Notes: a model not told the origin generated them from the sequence alone. A stretch of DNA of 59,912 nucleotides from Prevotella sp. (GCA_017475265.1 JAFVFY010000081.1:1-59912), one strand, 5' to 3'; shown: positions 23,085-33,045, numbered from the stretch's first letter. Numbers and translations are program-made.

Positions 23085-25658
23085 CTACCTTGCGGGTATG
23101 ACGTAGAACTTGCGTCCAGGCTTGAAGTCGAGCATCCACTGGTCGGCGATAATATGGTCGTCGAGGGCCTTTATCCTCAGGGTGTGCTTGCCTTTTGATA
23201 CGGTGACGGGTATCTGCTTCAGAGCTTGGCCACGCAGCACGCTCAGTTTCCAGAAGTCGGAGCGGTATCTCTCCTTTAGTGAGATGATGACGGGTTCTTC
23301 ATTGTCTATCTGAACCGAGTAGCGCAAGTCGCCCTTGTCATTGGGCTGGGTGGGTATCATGGCGGTGTAGAGCATGGCCTCGCCGTTGTCGGGGACTTTC
23401 ATTCCATCACGTATAGTAAACTCATAAACGACCTCTGCACCCTTGGGGATGCTGACGGCGTTCATCGAGTGGCCGAGCATCTGGATGGGCTGTACTCCTT
23501 CCGTAGCAGACGTGTATCGGTAGGCATTAAGGGCAATGGCATCGCTGGGCACTGCAGGGTGAGTGAGATAGAAACCGTAGCCAGGCTGGTAGTCGGCTGC
23601 TGGCAAATAGGGCACTGTTGGGGGATTGAACACTGGAAGGTCGCGTGGCATCATGTTCATGATGCCCTTCCACTTGCCGTTGGAGAGGCTGTCGTTATAG
23701 TATTGTGTGAGCTGTTGAATCTCACGGTAAGCCAGTATGGCGCGAGCCGAAGCCAACAGCATGTATTCCTCACGACCCTCCATGCTTTTGTCGGTCTGCC
23801 CTTGGTATTTCGAGCGTGCTTTCTGGGCTTCAAGCATCTTGACGGCCATAGCCCGGGCAGACAGGATGGGATATTTCACGTGAGCGAAGAATGCGTCTTT
23901 CAGCTCCGGGCGGATGAGCTTCTCTGCCTCTTCCACACTTATACAGATATGCTCATAGTGTGAAAGGTAACGCTCCAATTCGCCGTCGAACTCATTGGTG
24001 AACTCAGTATCGATAACCTGTGAGCGTCCCCGGGGGTATGCCTTGCGGTCGGACAACTCCACTTGCGTCCATCCCATGAACTCTGGTTTGCGGATACCGC
24101 ATAGACGGTAGAAATCCTTCATTACAGGGAACAGTTTCTTTCCAGCCTCCTTGCCAAACTGCGTGCAGAGCCACCGCTCCAGATGTTGTTCAAGTGTAAC
24201 AGCTCCCTTCGCCTTCGGAGAGGGACAAGAGGCGAGGTTATTGATATTCCATGCCATGTCGAGAAACAGCTCCAGGTCGTATGCTGCTACCTTTGGGTCG
24301 TGTACGTTCACTATCCACAGCTTGCGGCAGTTGTGGTCGTAGGCGGCTTTCATTTCTGAGTAGATGAGTCCTGGCTGCGTGGTGGTGAGCCACAGATAGT
24401 CATGCGGACGGCCCCAATAAGAGAAATGGTAGTACACACTACCGCCACCGCTTCGCTTCTGTTGTTCCTCGTCCGAGAGGCGGGTCATGTAGCCGTAGTT
24501 GTCGTCACACCACATCAGCGTCACGTCGTCGGGCACACGCAGGCCGCTCTCCATGATTTCTAGCACCTCCTTGTAGGGAATGAATACCTGCGGCACCTTC
24601 TCCACATCTTTATTATAATACTTGCGGATGAGTTCACGTTGGTCGTCGATGACCTGTTGCAGACCGTTAAGTTTCTCCTCCTTGGTCTTCACACCCTCCA
24701 TCGAACCGTCGTGGATGCCACGCATGCCGATGGTGAAGAACTCCTCCGAGCCTTTCACTTGCTGCAGACGCTCTATCCAGTACTGTTGCACCTGCTCACG
24801 GTTGGTGATGTAGTTGTAAGGGCCACGAAGTGCTTGGTCCCACTCTGCGACATTGTTCCTCAGCAACGGCTCGCAGTGGCTAGTGCCGATAAGGATGCCG
24901 CAAGAGTCGGCCATTTCTTTGTTTCCGGGAACAGTGAAGAATCCTGGTGTACCCGGGTGCATGCCCGGCCAGATGGTGTTGGCACGAAGGCGCAGTAGCA
25001 GCTGGAAAACAGCCTTGTAAGTCTTTGGTCCCATACGTCCGAATACAGGTTCCTCTCCTTTGGAGGGGGTGGGGGAGGCCTCATAATTCTTCCATGCCCA
25101 GTTGCGCAGACTCCAGTCCTCGTCGTTGATGAAGATGCCGCGATACTCCACCGAGGGTGATTGAAGGGTAGTGCTCGTCTCGTCAAAAACAAGACGCATA
25201 CGCCGCTCTGGCACCACGTCACCCCACCACACCCAGGGTGACACGCCGGCCATGCGGCTCAGTTCGAGGATGCCGTAGGCACAGCCACGGCCGTTACTAC
25301 CAACTATGAAGAGCTGAGGGGTGAGAGGTGAGGGGTGAGAGCCGATGTAGAAGGTGTCGTGCCTGCCCAGCAGGCTGTCTACGGGCACGCCTATTTTGCG
25401 TAGCCTAGCGGTGGCAGACTTGTTCGTGTCAAGTTCATAGATACGTATGGTGGCATTTTTGCTGACAACTGCCTTCTGGCCTGTCACCATCTCCATATCG
25501 GAGGCAAACATGTCGAGGGCGATGTCTACCACGGGAGCTGTCTTCCCCTCCACCTGGTAGGTCACGGCATGACTACCGTCATACCACACCACGTCGGTAG
25601 CATAGTGGCCATTACAGACAGCCATCATGGCTGCCACAACGATGTTTTTTAGTTTCAT
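23085..25658 (-). CDS. GH115 xylan alpha-glucuronidase
   Basis: This 857-residue protein is a GH115 enzyme, which removes (methyl)glucuronic acid from xylan. Recognisable stretches are SPWVWWGDVVPER, IWPGMHPGTPGFF, GMRGIHDGSM, WCDDNYGYMTRL and HFSYWGRPHDYLW. The C-terminal domain has a beta-sandwich look. ATG 25658 opens a signal peptide (MKLKNIVVAAMMAVCNG). Three low-complexity repeats are carried in frame (24203-24236, 25051-25080, 25314-25340). It lies directly after the fabH terminator, so its transcription probably depends on read-through or a weak local promoter. Confidence 0.93.
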   Translation of the reverse strand: MKLKNIVVAAMMAVCNGHYATDVVWYDGSHAVTYQVEGKTAPVVDIALDMFASDMEMVTGQKAVVSKNATIRIYELDTNKSATARLRKIGVPVDSLLGRHDTFYIGSHPSPLTPQLFIVGSNGRGCAYGILELSRMAGVSPWVWWGDVVPERRMRLVFDETSTTLQSPSVEYRGIFINDEDWSLRNWAWKNYEASPTPSKGEEPVFGRMGPKTYKAVFQLLLRLRANTIWPGMHPGTPGFFTVPGNKEMADSCGILIGTSHCEPLLRNNVAEWDQALRGPYNYITNREQVQQYWIERLQQVKGSEEFFTIGMRGIHDGSMEGVKTKEEKLNGLQQVIDDQRELIRKYYNKDVEKVPQVFIPYKEVLEIMESGLRVPDDVTLMWCDDNYGYMTRLSDEEQQKRSGGGSVYYHFSYWGRPHDYLWLTTTQPGLIYSEMKAAYDHNCRKLWIVNVHDPKVAAYDLELFLDMAWNINNLASCPSPKAKGAVTLEQHLERWLCTQFGKEAGKKLFPVMKDFYRLCGIRKPEFMGWTQVELSDRKAYPRGRSQVIDTEFTNEFDGELERYLSHYEHICISVEEAEKLIRPELKDAFFAHVKYPILSARAMAVKMLEAQKARSKYQGQTDKSMEGREEYMLLASARAILAYREIQQLTQYYNDSLSNGKWKGIMNMMPRDLPVFNPPTVPYLPAADYQPGYGFYLTHPAVPSDAIALNAYRYTSATEGVQPIQMLGHSMNAVSIPKGAEVVYEFTIRDGMKVPDNGEAMLYTAMIPTQPNDKGDLRYSVQIDNEEPVIISLKERYRSDFWKLSVLRGQALKQIPVTVSKGKHTLRIKALDDHIIADQWMLDFKPGRKFYVIPAR

Positions 25659-25681
25659 AGCTATGGTTAGTAGTAGAAAAA

Positions 25682-25716
25682 ATATCCGGGCTACATGTAA
25701 ACTGCAGTCCGGATAT
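25682..25716 (-). terminator. Terminator of the fabH operon
   Basis: ATATCCGG (25682-25689) pairs with CCGGATAT (25709-25716). On the minus strand the stem is followed by TTTTTT. It sits 22 bp past the fabH stop codon and 23 bp before the GH115 start. Confidence 0.8.
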
Positions 25717-25738
25717 GTTCTTTTTCTTGGATTGAGGC

Positions 25739-26731
25739 TCAGTAGGCCCAGCGCAAGAAGTTTGCTCCGTGTACGAACCCGGCTCCGAAGGCAGTCATGA
25801 TGATATTGTCGCCTTTCTTCATCCGGTGCTCGTTCTCCCAAAGTGCCAGGGGGATGGTTGCCGCCGAGGTGTTGCCGAAGTGCTCGATATTCACCATCAC
25901 CTTTTCCATGGGCAATTCGAGTCGTTTTGCCAAGGCTTCGATGATGCGCATGTTTGCCTGATGAGGGATAATCCAGTCGATGGTGTCCTTCGTCAGTTCG
26001 TTGCGCTGGACGATGAGTTCGCAGTCTTCGCTCATCTTCGTTACGGCGTAGCGGAACACGGTGCGACCTTCCTGATAGGTGAAGTGCATGCGGTGGTCGA
26101 CGGTGAAGTGGCTAGGTGGACTTACGGAGCCGCCGGCCTTCATGTGGAGGAACGGCAGTCCCTGTCCGTCGGTGCGCAGGTAGGAGTCCTGGAGACCCAG
26201 TCCCTCTTCCTCGGTACCTTCCAGCAGGACAGCCGCAGCACCATCGCCGAAGAGCGGGCACGTCTGGCGGTCCTTGTAGTCGGTTACCGACGACATCTTG
26301 TCGGCGCCGATGATGATAATGCGCTTGTAGCGTCCGCTCTGTATCATCGACGAAGCCACGTCGAGGGTGTAGATGAATCCGCAGCAGGCAGCCCAGAAGT
26401 CGAAGGCGAAGGCGTTCTTCAGCCCCAGCTTGCCGATGACGATGCTTGCCGTGGAGGGGTAGTGGTAGTCGGCAGTCGACGTTGCTACGATGAGCGCGTC
26501 AATACTGTCGGGGTCCACGCCCGTCTTCTGTATGAGTTGCTTTGCTGCCTTACGTGCCATGTAAGAGGTGCCGAGGCCCTCTTCGGTGAGGATTCGGCGC
26601 TCCTTGATACCGACACGTGTCATTATCCACTCGTCGTTGGTGTCTACCATGCGCGACAGCTCCTCGTTGGTGAGGATATAGTCGGGCACATAGCCGCCTA
26701 TGCCGGTGATGACAGCATTAATCTTTCCCAT
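25739..26731 (-). CDS. fabH: Beta-ketoacyl-ACP synthase III
   Basis: This 330-residue protein starts fatty acid synthesis by condensing acetyl-CoA with malonyl-ACP. The active-site Cys is C116 (DFWAACCGF), with His in IIPHQANMR and Asn in HFGNTSAAT completing the triad. The start MGKINAVITGIGGYVPD is standard. It is the third gene of the yceD-rpmF-fabH set, 2 bp after rpmF, the common arrangement linking ribosome and lipid synthesis. A terminator follows. Confidence 0.97.
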   Translation of the reverse strand: MGKINAVITGIGGYVPDYILTNEELSRMVDTNDEWIMTRVGIKERRILTEEGLGTSYMARKAAKQLIQKTGVDPDSIDALIVATSTADYHYPSTASIVIGKLGLKNAFAFDFWAACCGFIYTLDVASSMIQSGRYKRIIIIGADKMSSVTDYKDRQTCPLFGDGAAAVLLEGTEEEGLGLQDSYLRTDGQGLPFLHMKAGGSVSPPSHFTVDHRMHFTYQEGRTVFRYAVTKMSEDCELIVQRNELTKDTIDWIIPHQANMRIIEALAKRLELPMEKVMVNIEHFGNTSAATIPLALWENEHRMKKGDNIIMTAFGAGFVHGANFLRWAY

Positions 26732-26733
26732 GC

Positions 26734-26925
26734 TTATTCAGCTACTTCGTCTTCCTTCTTGATTGCCACCTTGCCACGGTAGTAGCCGCAGCTCTGGCAT
26801 ACGGTGTGATACACATAGTAGGCTCCGCAGTTAGGGCATACTGCCAGTGTGGGTGCTACTGCCTTGTCGTGAGTGCGACGCTTGGCTGTACGTGTCTTTG
26901 ATTGTCTTCTTTTAGGATGTGCCAT
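26734..26925 (-). CDS. rpmF: 50S ribosomal protein L32
   Basis: This 63-residue protein starts MAHPKRRQSKTRTAKRRTHDK and has a zinc ribbon with two CxxC pairs (CPNCG and CQSCG). It sits between yceD and fabH, its conserved place. L32 is a structural protein of the large ribosomal subunit. Confidence 0.97.
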   Translation of the reverse strand: MAHPKRRQSKTRTAKRRTHDKAVAPTLAVCPNCGAYYVYHTVCQSCGYYRGKVAIKKEDEVAE

Positions 26926-26953
26926 AATGATTTACAATTTATTAATTTACGAT

Positions 26954-27478
26954 TTACAATTTCAATTTAGTTAATGCTTGCCATCTCGGGTCAATGGTTT
27001 CCTGTGCGTCCGCATCACTGCTTCGGGCAGCCGAGAGCTGTTTTAGCTTCTCGCTCATGAGTACGTTACAATCGCCAGGTTGATGTACGTGCTGGATGGG
27101 TACCGCCAGTACTATTGATTCGTATATGGGCCAGGCTATGTCCAGCAGTCCGTCACGCTCATTCACCCAGATGATGTCATCGTCGGTGTCTTGAGTGCTA
27201 GTGCCCAGCTTCACTGTCGCCGTGAGGTCAGCTTCTATGGGCTGTGCCATCATGTCGAGACAGCGGTCGCAGGGAACTTGGACGGTGCCGGTGGTGTGAA
27301 TTGTCAGCTCGTAAAAGCCGGAAGCCTTGCGTATAGACCCCGACGCATGCAGGGAGCCGCTCTTCACTTGTGCATCTTCAAGGGCAGCGAAAAAAACATC
27401 GTCAAGCACATATTCCAGCGGGGTCTCCTCCGCCGTGAGTGCCATCAGGTCAATCTTAAACTGCTCCAAGCCACACAT
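26954..27478 (-). CDS. DUF177 (YceD) family protein
   Basis: This 174-residue protein has the DUF177 core: VPCDRCLDM, followed by acidic DDDIIWVNERDGLLDI and later VLAVPIQHVH. YceD proteins are linked to 23S rRNA accumulation and are nearly always encoded before rpmF, as here. The usual second Cys pair is partly altered. It is separated from rpmF by a short AT-rich repeat spacer. Confidence 0.88.
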   Translation of the reverse strand: MCGLEQFKIDLMALTAEETPLEYVLDDVFFAALEDAQVKSGSLHASGSIRKASGFYELTIHTTGTVQVPCDRCLDMMAQPIEADLTATVKLGTSTQDTDDDIIWVNERDGLLDIAWPIYESIVLAVPIQHVHQPGDCNVLMSEKLKQLSAARSSDADAQETIDPRWQALTKLKL

Positions 27479-27481
27479 TAT

Positions 27482-27575
27482 TGTCTAACGTTTAACGCTT
27501 ATTGTTTAACGTTTATTGTATAACGTTTATTGTTTATTGTTTAACGTTTATTGTTTATTGTTTAACGTTTATTGT
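27482..27575. repeat. TTTAACGTTTATTGTTTATTG repeat array
   Basis: Six or more imperfect units of AACGTTTATTGTTTATTGTT type fill the tig-yceD gap and run into the stop codon of tig. It is the same unit as at 10176-10345. Confidence 0.85.
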
Positions 27576-28945
27576 TTCTTGCCTTCCGCCTCAATAATTT
27601 TCTTGAACTCATCAAGGGTGACGTCCTTCACGTTGAGCTTCACCATCTGCTTCAGGGCGGGCACAAGCTTCTGGTCGATGATTTGCTCCACGTATTGTGC
27701 CTGGGTGTCCTTGTCCTTCAGCTGCTGTTCAGCATACTGCTCGAGTAGGTCGTCGGGTACTTCGTTCATACCATACTGAGCGAACTGCTGGCGCACATGG
27801 TCTCTGGCGATGGACTTCATGTCGTTGTCTTCGACCTTGATGCCCGTCTGTTCCACGAGCTGCTCCTTGATGAGATGCCACTTCAGGTCCTTGATTGCAT
27901 CAGCGAAGTTCTTCTCCACCAGTTCCTGCGCGTTCTCCTTGTCCTTGTTGTTATCCAGCATGACACGCTTCAGGATGGCCTCTGGCATGGTTACGTCGCC
28001 AATCTTCTTCTCAAGATACTTGCGGAGGTCCTGCATGAACTTGAAGTTTCCGTTTCCTGCCAGCTGAGCCTGCAGTCCTGCGGCAATGCGCTTGCGGAAG
28101 TCGGCCTCGTCCTTGACGCCGTCGCCGAATACCTTCTTGAACAGTTCCTCGTTCACCTCTGCGGGCTCAAAATGACGGATGGTGGTAATCTGGAAACTGA
28201 AATCGCTCTCAAGCTCTTTAACCTCTTCCTTCTTCATCTTCAGCAGTCCGGCCACCTCGGCGTCGTTGTCGGGATAGGCCTTCTTGGGATTGAAGATGAT
28301 GATGTCACCGGGCTTTGCTCCGTCGAACTTCTTCTTCTGTTCTTCATCTTTTATATAAGAGGGCATCACCTGTCCACTCTCAGCGGTGATACCTCCCTCA
28401 AGGGTGTTGCCGTCTGCGTCGAGCTGGCGTAGGTCGCCAACGAGTGTGTCGTTACCGCTCCACTCCTGAGCCTCTACAAAGGTTCCCGACTGTGCTGCGA
28501 ACATACGCACCTGCTCGTCGATAAGTTTGTCATCTGGCTTGATGTTGTAGAAGTCAATCTTGTCCTTGTTCGTAAGCTCCACCTTGAATTCCGGGGCTAC
28601 GGCCACATCGAAGAAGAACTCCAACGTTCCCTCCCCGGCCATGTCCTGAGGCTTCTGTTTCTCCTCGTTGGGCAGGATGTTGCCCAGCACTTTCACCTTA
28701 TTGTCAGTCAGGTATTTGTTGATGGCTTCGCTCACGAGGCGGTTCACCTCATCCATTTTCACGTTCATGCCGAACTGCTTCTTTATCAGTCCCATGGGCA
28801 CCATGCCAGGGCGGAATCCAGGCAACTGGGCCTTCTTGCGTATCTCCTTCAATTTCTTGGCTACCGGCTCTTGGTAGTCACTCGGCTCAAGGGTGATGGT
28901 CAGCAGGCCATTCACCTGGTCGGTACATTCAAACTGAGTGTTCAT
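27569..28945 (-). CDS. tig: Trigger factor chaperone
   Basis: This 458-residue protein is a ribosome-associated chaperone. The N-terminal ribosome-binding domain carries the signature GFRPGMVPMGLIKKQFG, a variant of the usual GFRxGKxP. A divergent FKBP-like middle part (about residues 160-255) and a helical C-terminal chaperone domain follow. Classical prolyl-isomerase residues are not obvious, as often in Bacteroidetes. The stop codon lies inside the repeat array. Confidence 0.95.
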   Translation of the reverse strand: MNTQFECTDQVNGLLTITLEPSDYQEPVAKKLKEIRKKAQLPGFRPGMVPMGLIKKQFGMNVKMDEVNRLVSEAINKYLTDNKVKVLGNILPNEEKQKPQDMAGEGTLEFFFDVAVAPEFKVELTNKDKIDFYNIKPDDKLIDEQVRMFAAQSGTFVEAQEWSGNDTLVGDLRQLDADGNTLEGGITAESGQVMPSYIKDEEQKKKFDGAKPGDIIIFNPKKAYPDNDAEVAGLLKMKKEEVKELESDFSFQITTIRHFEPAEVNEELFKKVFGDGVKDEADFRKRIAAGLQAQLAGNGNFKFMQDLRKYLEKKIGDVTMPEAILKRVMLDNNKDKENAQELVEKNFADAIKDLKWHLIKEQLVEQTGIKVEDNDMKSIARDHVRQQFAQYGMNEVPDDLLEQYAEQQLKDKDTQAQYVEQIIDQKLVPALKQMVKLNVKDVTLDEFKKIIEAEGKKQ

Positions 28946-29125
28946 CGATTTAATTTACGATTTACGAATTTACGATTTACTATTTATTTTACAAGTTGCG
29001 AATTTGCTATCTGCGAATTGAGCGTGCAAAATTACTCATTTTTGCCCAAACATCGGAATAATTATATATTTTTAACAGCAAACACTGTTCAAAACTCATC
29101 TCTCAACTCTCAACTCTCAACTCAC

Positions 29126-29863
29126 TTACATGTTCATTCCGCCATCCACCTGTATGACCTGTCCGCTGATGTAGCTCGACATGTCGGAGGCGAGGAACAC
29201 GGCGCAGTTAGCGATATCATCGACGGTGCCGCCACGACGAAGGGGTATCTTCTTCTTCCACTCCTCACGCACGGCCTCAGACAGCTGGGCAGTCATCGCG
29301 GTGTCTATGAACCCCGGGGCGATGGCGTTGGCACGGATGCCCTTGGGACCCATCTCCTGACCTATCGACTTTGCCAAGGCGATGAGTCCGGCTTTCGAGG
29401 CGGCGTAGTTAGCCTGTCCAGCATTGCCATGCACACCTACCACCGATGCCATGTTGATAATAGAACCATTGCGCTGGCGCATCATCACTGGCACGCAGGC
29501 ATGGATGAAGTTGAAAGCCGACTTCAGGTTGACGGCGATGACAGCATCCCATTGCTGTTCCGTCATGCGCAGCATCAGCCCGTCCTTGGTGATACCGGCG
29601 TTGTTCACGAGAATGTCTATCGTTCCAAAGTCTTCCTTCACCTTCTGTACCACCTCTTCCGTCTGCTGGAAGTCGGCGGCGTTAGAGGCGTAGCTCTTCG
29701 CCTTCACGCCCTTGGCGGCAATCTCCTGTTCAGTCTCCAGGTTCACCTCCAGGTCGGTGAACGCGATGTTTGCTCCCTCTTCTGCGAAGCGTAATGCTAT
29801 GGCCTTACCGATGCCACGTGCCGCACCTGTGATAAGGGCGGTCTTTCCTTGTAATAGTTTCAT
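29126..29863 (-). CDS. fabG: 3-oxoacyl-ACP reductase
   Basis: This 245-residue short-chain dehydrogenase has the NADPH-binding motif TGAARGIGKAIA, NNAG, catalytic Ser in INMASVVG, Tyr/Lys in YAASKAG, and the C-terminal GQVIQVDGGMNM typical of FabG. It reduces 3-ketoacyl-ACP in fatty acid elongation. ATG 29863 is chosen as the start of MKLLQGKTALITGAARG. A consensus promoter lies at 29894-29925. Confidence 0.95.
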   Translation of the reverse strand: MKLLQGKTALITGAARGIGKAIALRFAEEGANIAFTDLEVNLETEQEIAAKGVKAKSYASNAADFQQTEEVVQKVKEDFGTIDILVNNAGITKDGLMLRMTEQQWDAVIAVNLKSAFNFIHACVPVMMRQRNGSIINMASVVGVHGNAGQANYAASKAGLIALAKSIGQEMGPKGIRANAIAPGFIDTAMTAQLSEAVREEWKKKIPLRRGGTVDDIANCAVFLASDMSSYISGQVIQVDGGMNM

Positions 29864-29893
29864 TTCCTTGTTGTTTACGTAAGTTTCAGCGTG

Positions 29894-29925
29894 CAAAGTT
29901 ACTTCAGTTTTTCCTTTCTGCCAAA
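29894..29925 (-). promoter_or_regulatory. fabG promoter
   Basis: On the minus strand TTTG (29922-29925), a 20-bp spacer and TAACTTTG (29894-29901). Confidence 0.85.
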
Positions 29926-29990
29926 ATATACAATTAGTATATAAGCTATTTTAACTAATAATTTGTGTAATTAGTTGAAATCCTGAATGA

Positions 29991-30032
29991 AAGAACAGGC
30001 CGCTGGTGCATGAGCATCGGTGGCCTGTTCTT
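29991..30032 (-). terminator. Terminator of the kinase gene
   Basis: AAGAACAGGCC (29991-30001) pairs perfectly with GGCCTGTTCTT (30022-30032). It lies 43 bp past the kinase stop codon on the minus strand. Confidence 0.75.
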
Positions 30033-30074
30033 GGTTCGTTGTTGTAATTGTTGGATAATTCAGGAGATGGATGG

Positions 30075-33023
30075 CTAGATGAGGAAGATGAGGTCAACAA
30101 TCATCACCAGGGCCATGAGCGTCCAGAGGATGTAGTGGATGACCGACTCTCCAGACATGGAACGGACGTGATCGTTCAGCTCGTCGAGGAGTCCGAAACG
30201 CGAAGCCTTGTAGCGCACGGAACGGGTCTTGAAGGTGTAGTAAAGAGGCTCCAGGAGCGATGACTTGATGTCCTCCTGACGCAACATCTGTGCCAGTTGC
30301 TCAGCATCCTTTTTCTGTCCTCGCGTGATGTCGGTTAAGATGCTCACAGCCATGTAGGCGGCGGTAATAATGAGCACGGCGATGTGGAAGAGTGTGGGTG
30401 CGTTGAGCTCAACAACCTTTAATATATAATAAGGTATAGCAGCGGAGGCCACTCCAACGATTCCTGCGAGTATGGATAGCATGGTGCCGAATCCTTTGAA
30501 GTAGGCTCGTGTGCCGGTGATGAGTCCGGTGGTGATGCCTAGGGGCAGGATGATGGTTTTAATGGGATGTGAGAAGAGTGGCGAACGGTCACTGAGTCCG
30601 CAGGTGCATACAAGCAAGACCCAGACGGTGCATAGGGCGTAGAAGACGTACTGCCATATCTGCTCTGTCCTGTTTGCTTTTTGCCAGAGTTTGCTCACCT
30701 CTTCAACACGCTGCCTGGTATCTTCGCAGGCTTTCTTGAAGCGACGGTAGTGGGGCTGCTGCTGGTCGAGTCGTCCGAGAGCGAGGAGCCAAGCCTCTAG
30801 CGCTTTCTCGTAACTGTGTTCCTCGGCGAAGTCCTTCGACGGGTCTTCGTGGTAGAAGATGGATAGCCACTGTGGCAGTGCTCCCTGACGTATTTCCGAG
30901 CGTACCATCGACATGCTATTTGTGCTGATGTGCAGCCCATCTTTCAGCTGTGTGCCGTCAGAAAGCAGGTAGGCGGGTTTGTGGCCCAATATGCAGCAGA
31001 AACGGTAGAGGGCGGTGCGCAGGTCGTATGCTCCCAGTCGCTCGCGGTTTTCATCGCTATTGAGGTCGAAGCAACGAGTGGCCTCACTGATAAGGTCTGT
31101 CCATCCGTGCAGCTGTGCGTAGTAATAGAATCGTTCCGTGGGGTTGGTAAAGACTTTCATCTGCTCGGCCAGTGTTTCGTCGTCGAAGTGCTGTGCCTGT
31201 TGCAGTTCTTGGGCGAGAATCTTTCCAACGGCCTGTGGTGTGGTGGCATCGTTGAGGTCGAAGGCGGCCTCTCGGTCCAGGTTATAGAGCACCTTGTAGG
31301 CAAGCGTCTTGGAGAAAGGCTGACCGTGGGTCATGATGCGCAGCGCCTCTGCGGCCATCAAATCCTCATGACCGTACATCCATGACAACAGACGGCCGTC
31401 GCAAATTGAGAGCCACTCATCATCGGTAAGCTCTGACGTGCCGAAGCTGTGTACTATCTGCTTCAGCGTGGCCGAGGGTTTATGGGCCAGTAGGGGTATC
31501 TCTGGGTCTATCTCGTAAACCAGCCGAAGGACTGATATGCGCCCGTTTACCTTTGCTTTTTTGAAATAGCCCCGCAGACGGTTGACGTCGCATCGCGTAT
31601 GACTTTCAAGCCAGAGGAACAGTCGGTCGTTAGGGTTCTTCAGCACCATGGCGTATTGTTCCTGGTAGGCCAGTATGGAAAGTGCTATGGCGTGTATGTC
31701 CTCACACTCCACATCTTGCAGGTCGCGATAGCAGAGTGTGGGCTCCATGGCATAGCATGAAGCCATGAGGCCAGCCTGCTGGTCGGCAGGATAGCGGTTG
31801 GTGATGATGTCCTTGACGATGGCCGACAGGCGGGTGTTTCCGCAGGTGTCGAGCCAGTTCACTATCTGTCCGTTGTAGAGGTAGTTGATGGCCAGTTTCT
31901 CATTGCCCAGGAGCAGTGGCACCAATTCGTGCACATTGTCTGCCACGAGGTTTTGCTCCGGGTTTACGACGAAGCTCTTGTACTTCAGGTAAGGAGACGA
32001 GATGTCTACTTTCACCTCTTCGCCCTTGAACCATCGCTCCACCTCGTCGTACCCCCATCGGTTGTTGGGGTTCACGGCGGTAAGTCCTTGTATCAGGAGT
32101 CGCACGTTGTCGGGAAGCTCGTTAAGGCGGGGCAGCCGTCCCTCGTTCTTCTGCTTCATCATGGTGCGCTCGTTGCTGCTCATGGGGTTCTCCCCCAGCC
32201 AAGTGGCAAAGAGTGTTATGCCCAGGGAGTAGAAGTCTGCGGCAGCGGTGATGTCTACCTCTCCATCAATGACGTCGGTATACATCTCTGGTGCGGCATA
32301 GATGGGCGTGCGTGCCTGTGTGGTGCGGAAGTTCTGACTCTCGTTTTCACGCATGGCCGATATGCCAAAGTCGCCGAGCACAAGCCTTTCCTTGGTCTCG
32401 TCGCGGAAGAACAAGTTGGTTGGCTTCACGTCCTTGTGAAGTACGTTGTTCTTGTGACAGTAGGCTAGGGCTGCTGCTCCCTGCAGGGCAATGCGTCGGA
32501 AGAGATTTATGTCTCCCTTAAGGTTCAGCTCGCGCAGCGTACCGCCACGGAGGTACTCCATCAACTCGTAGTATCGGCTCTTACCGTCGACGTAGGTTTT
32601 ACCGTAGTCCATCAACTCTACAATCATTTCGAACTGGAATGAGCGTATGAGCTGCAGCAGTTTCTTATCGACGTTGAAGTTGGGGTAGTAAATCTTCAGC
32701 ACGTACTCTTTGTCGTCGTGCTTCACAAGGAACACCTGTGCCTCTCCCGAGTTGTCGCTCAGCAGTTTTACCTGCTGATAGTCTTCACCCTTCAAGTGGA
32801 AAGTCAACAGTGTCTGGGAGTCATCACCATCTTTATGAGGCATGGCGGTACCGTCAGGTCTCAACGTACGGTCGGTGTTGTCGGTTGGTGACAAGGTGTT
32901 AAGGTTCGAGGTGGAGCCAGGCACATCGCCAGTCAGCCTGAAAGTGTTGTCAGGGCTTTTGTTGACGGACATTCCTGCACCCGGCATGGCATTGGTTCTA
33001 TCCAGTGTATCGCTGTTATCCAT
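30075..33023 (-). CDS. Membrane-anchored Hanks-type Ser/Thr protein kinase
   Basis: This 982-residue protein has an N-terminal kinase domain: GEAQVFLV glycine loop, Lys110 in EYVLKIYY, catalytic HKDVKPTN (D198; HKD in place of HRD), DFG at 218-220 and an APE in YAAPEMY. A long central region of several hundred residues has no domain I recognise. Four or five transmembrane segments lie near the C-terminus (about residues 820-930 and the last 20). No phosphatase or FHA gene is adjacent. It is monocistronic, with a promoter at 33046-33077 and a terminator at 29991-30032. The target is unknown. Confidence 0.9.
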   Translation of the reverse strand: MDNSDTLDRTNAMPGAGMSVNKSPDNTFRLTGDVPGSTSNLNTLSPTDNTDRTLRPDGTAMPHKDGDDSQTLLTFHLKGEDYQQVKLLSDNSGEAQVFLVKHDDKEYVLKIYYPNFNVDKKLLQLIRSFQFEMIVELMDYGKTYVDGKSRYYELMEYLRGGTLRELNLKGDINLFRRIALQGAAALAYCHKNNVLHKDVKPTNLFFRDETKERLVLGDFGISAMRENESQNFRTTQARTPIYAAPEMYTDVIDGEVDITAAADFYSLGITLFATWLGENPMSSNERTMMKQKNEGRLPRLNELPDNVRLLIQGLTAVNPNNRWGYDEVERWFKGEEVKVDISSPYLKYKSFVVNPEQNLVADNVHELVPLLLGNEKLAINYLYNGQIVNWLDTCGNTRLSAIVKDIITNRYPADQQAGLMASCYAMEPTLCYRDLQDVECEDIHAIALSILAYQEQYAMVLKNPNDRLFLWLESHTRCDVNRLRGYFKKAKVNGRISVLRLVYEIDPEIPLLAHKPSATLKQIVHSFGTSELTDDEWLSICDGRLLSWMYGHEDLMAAEALRIMTHGQPFSKTLAYKVLYNLDREAAFDLNDATTPQAVGKILAQELQQAQHFDDETLAEQMKVFTNPTERFYYYAQLHGWTDLISEATRCFDLNSDENRERLGAYDLRTALYRFCCILGHKPAYLLSDGTQLKDGLHISTNSMSMVRSEIRQGALPQWLSIFYHEDPSKDFAEEHSYEKALEAWLLALGRLDQQQPHYRRFKKACEDTRQRVEEVSKLWQKANRTEQIWQYVFYALCTVWVLLVCTCGLSDRSPLFSHPIKTIILPLGITTGLITGTRAYFKGFGTMLSILAGIVGVASAAIPYYILKVVELNAPTLFHIAVLIITAAYMAVSILTDITRGQKKDAEQLAQMLRQEDIKSSLLEPLYYTFKTRSVRYKASRFGLLDELNDHVRSMSGESVIHYILWTLMALVMIVDLIFLI

Positions 33024-33045
33024 GGTTTGTTTTTAAAAATCCGTG

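Noticed and set aside
25769-26782. A 337-codon plus-strand open frame opposite fabH
   Set aside because: It is the complement of fabH, which has all catalytic motifs; the plus frame has none.
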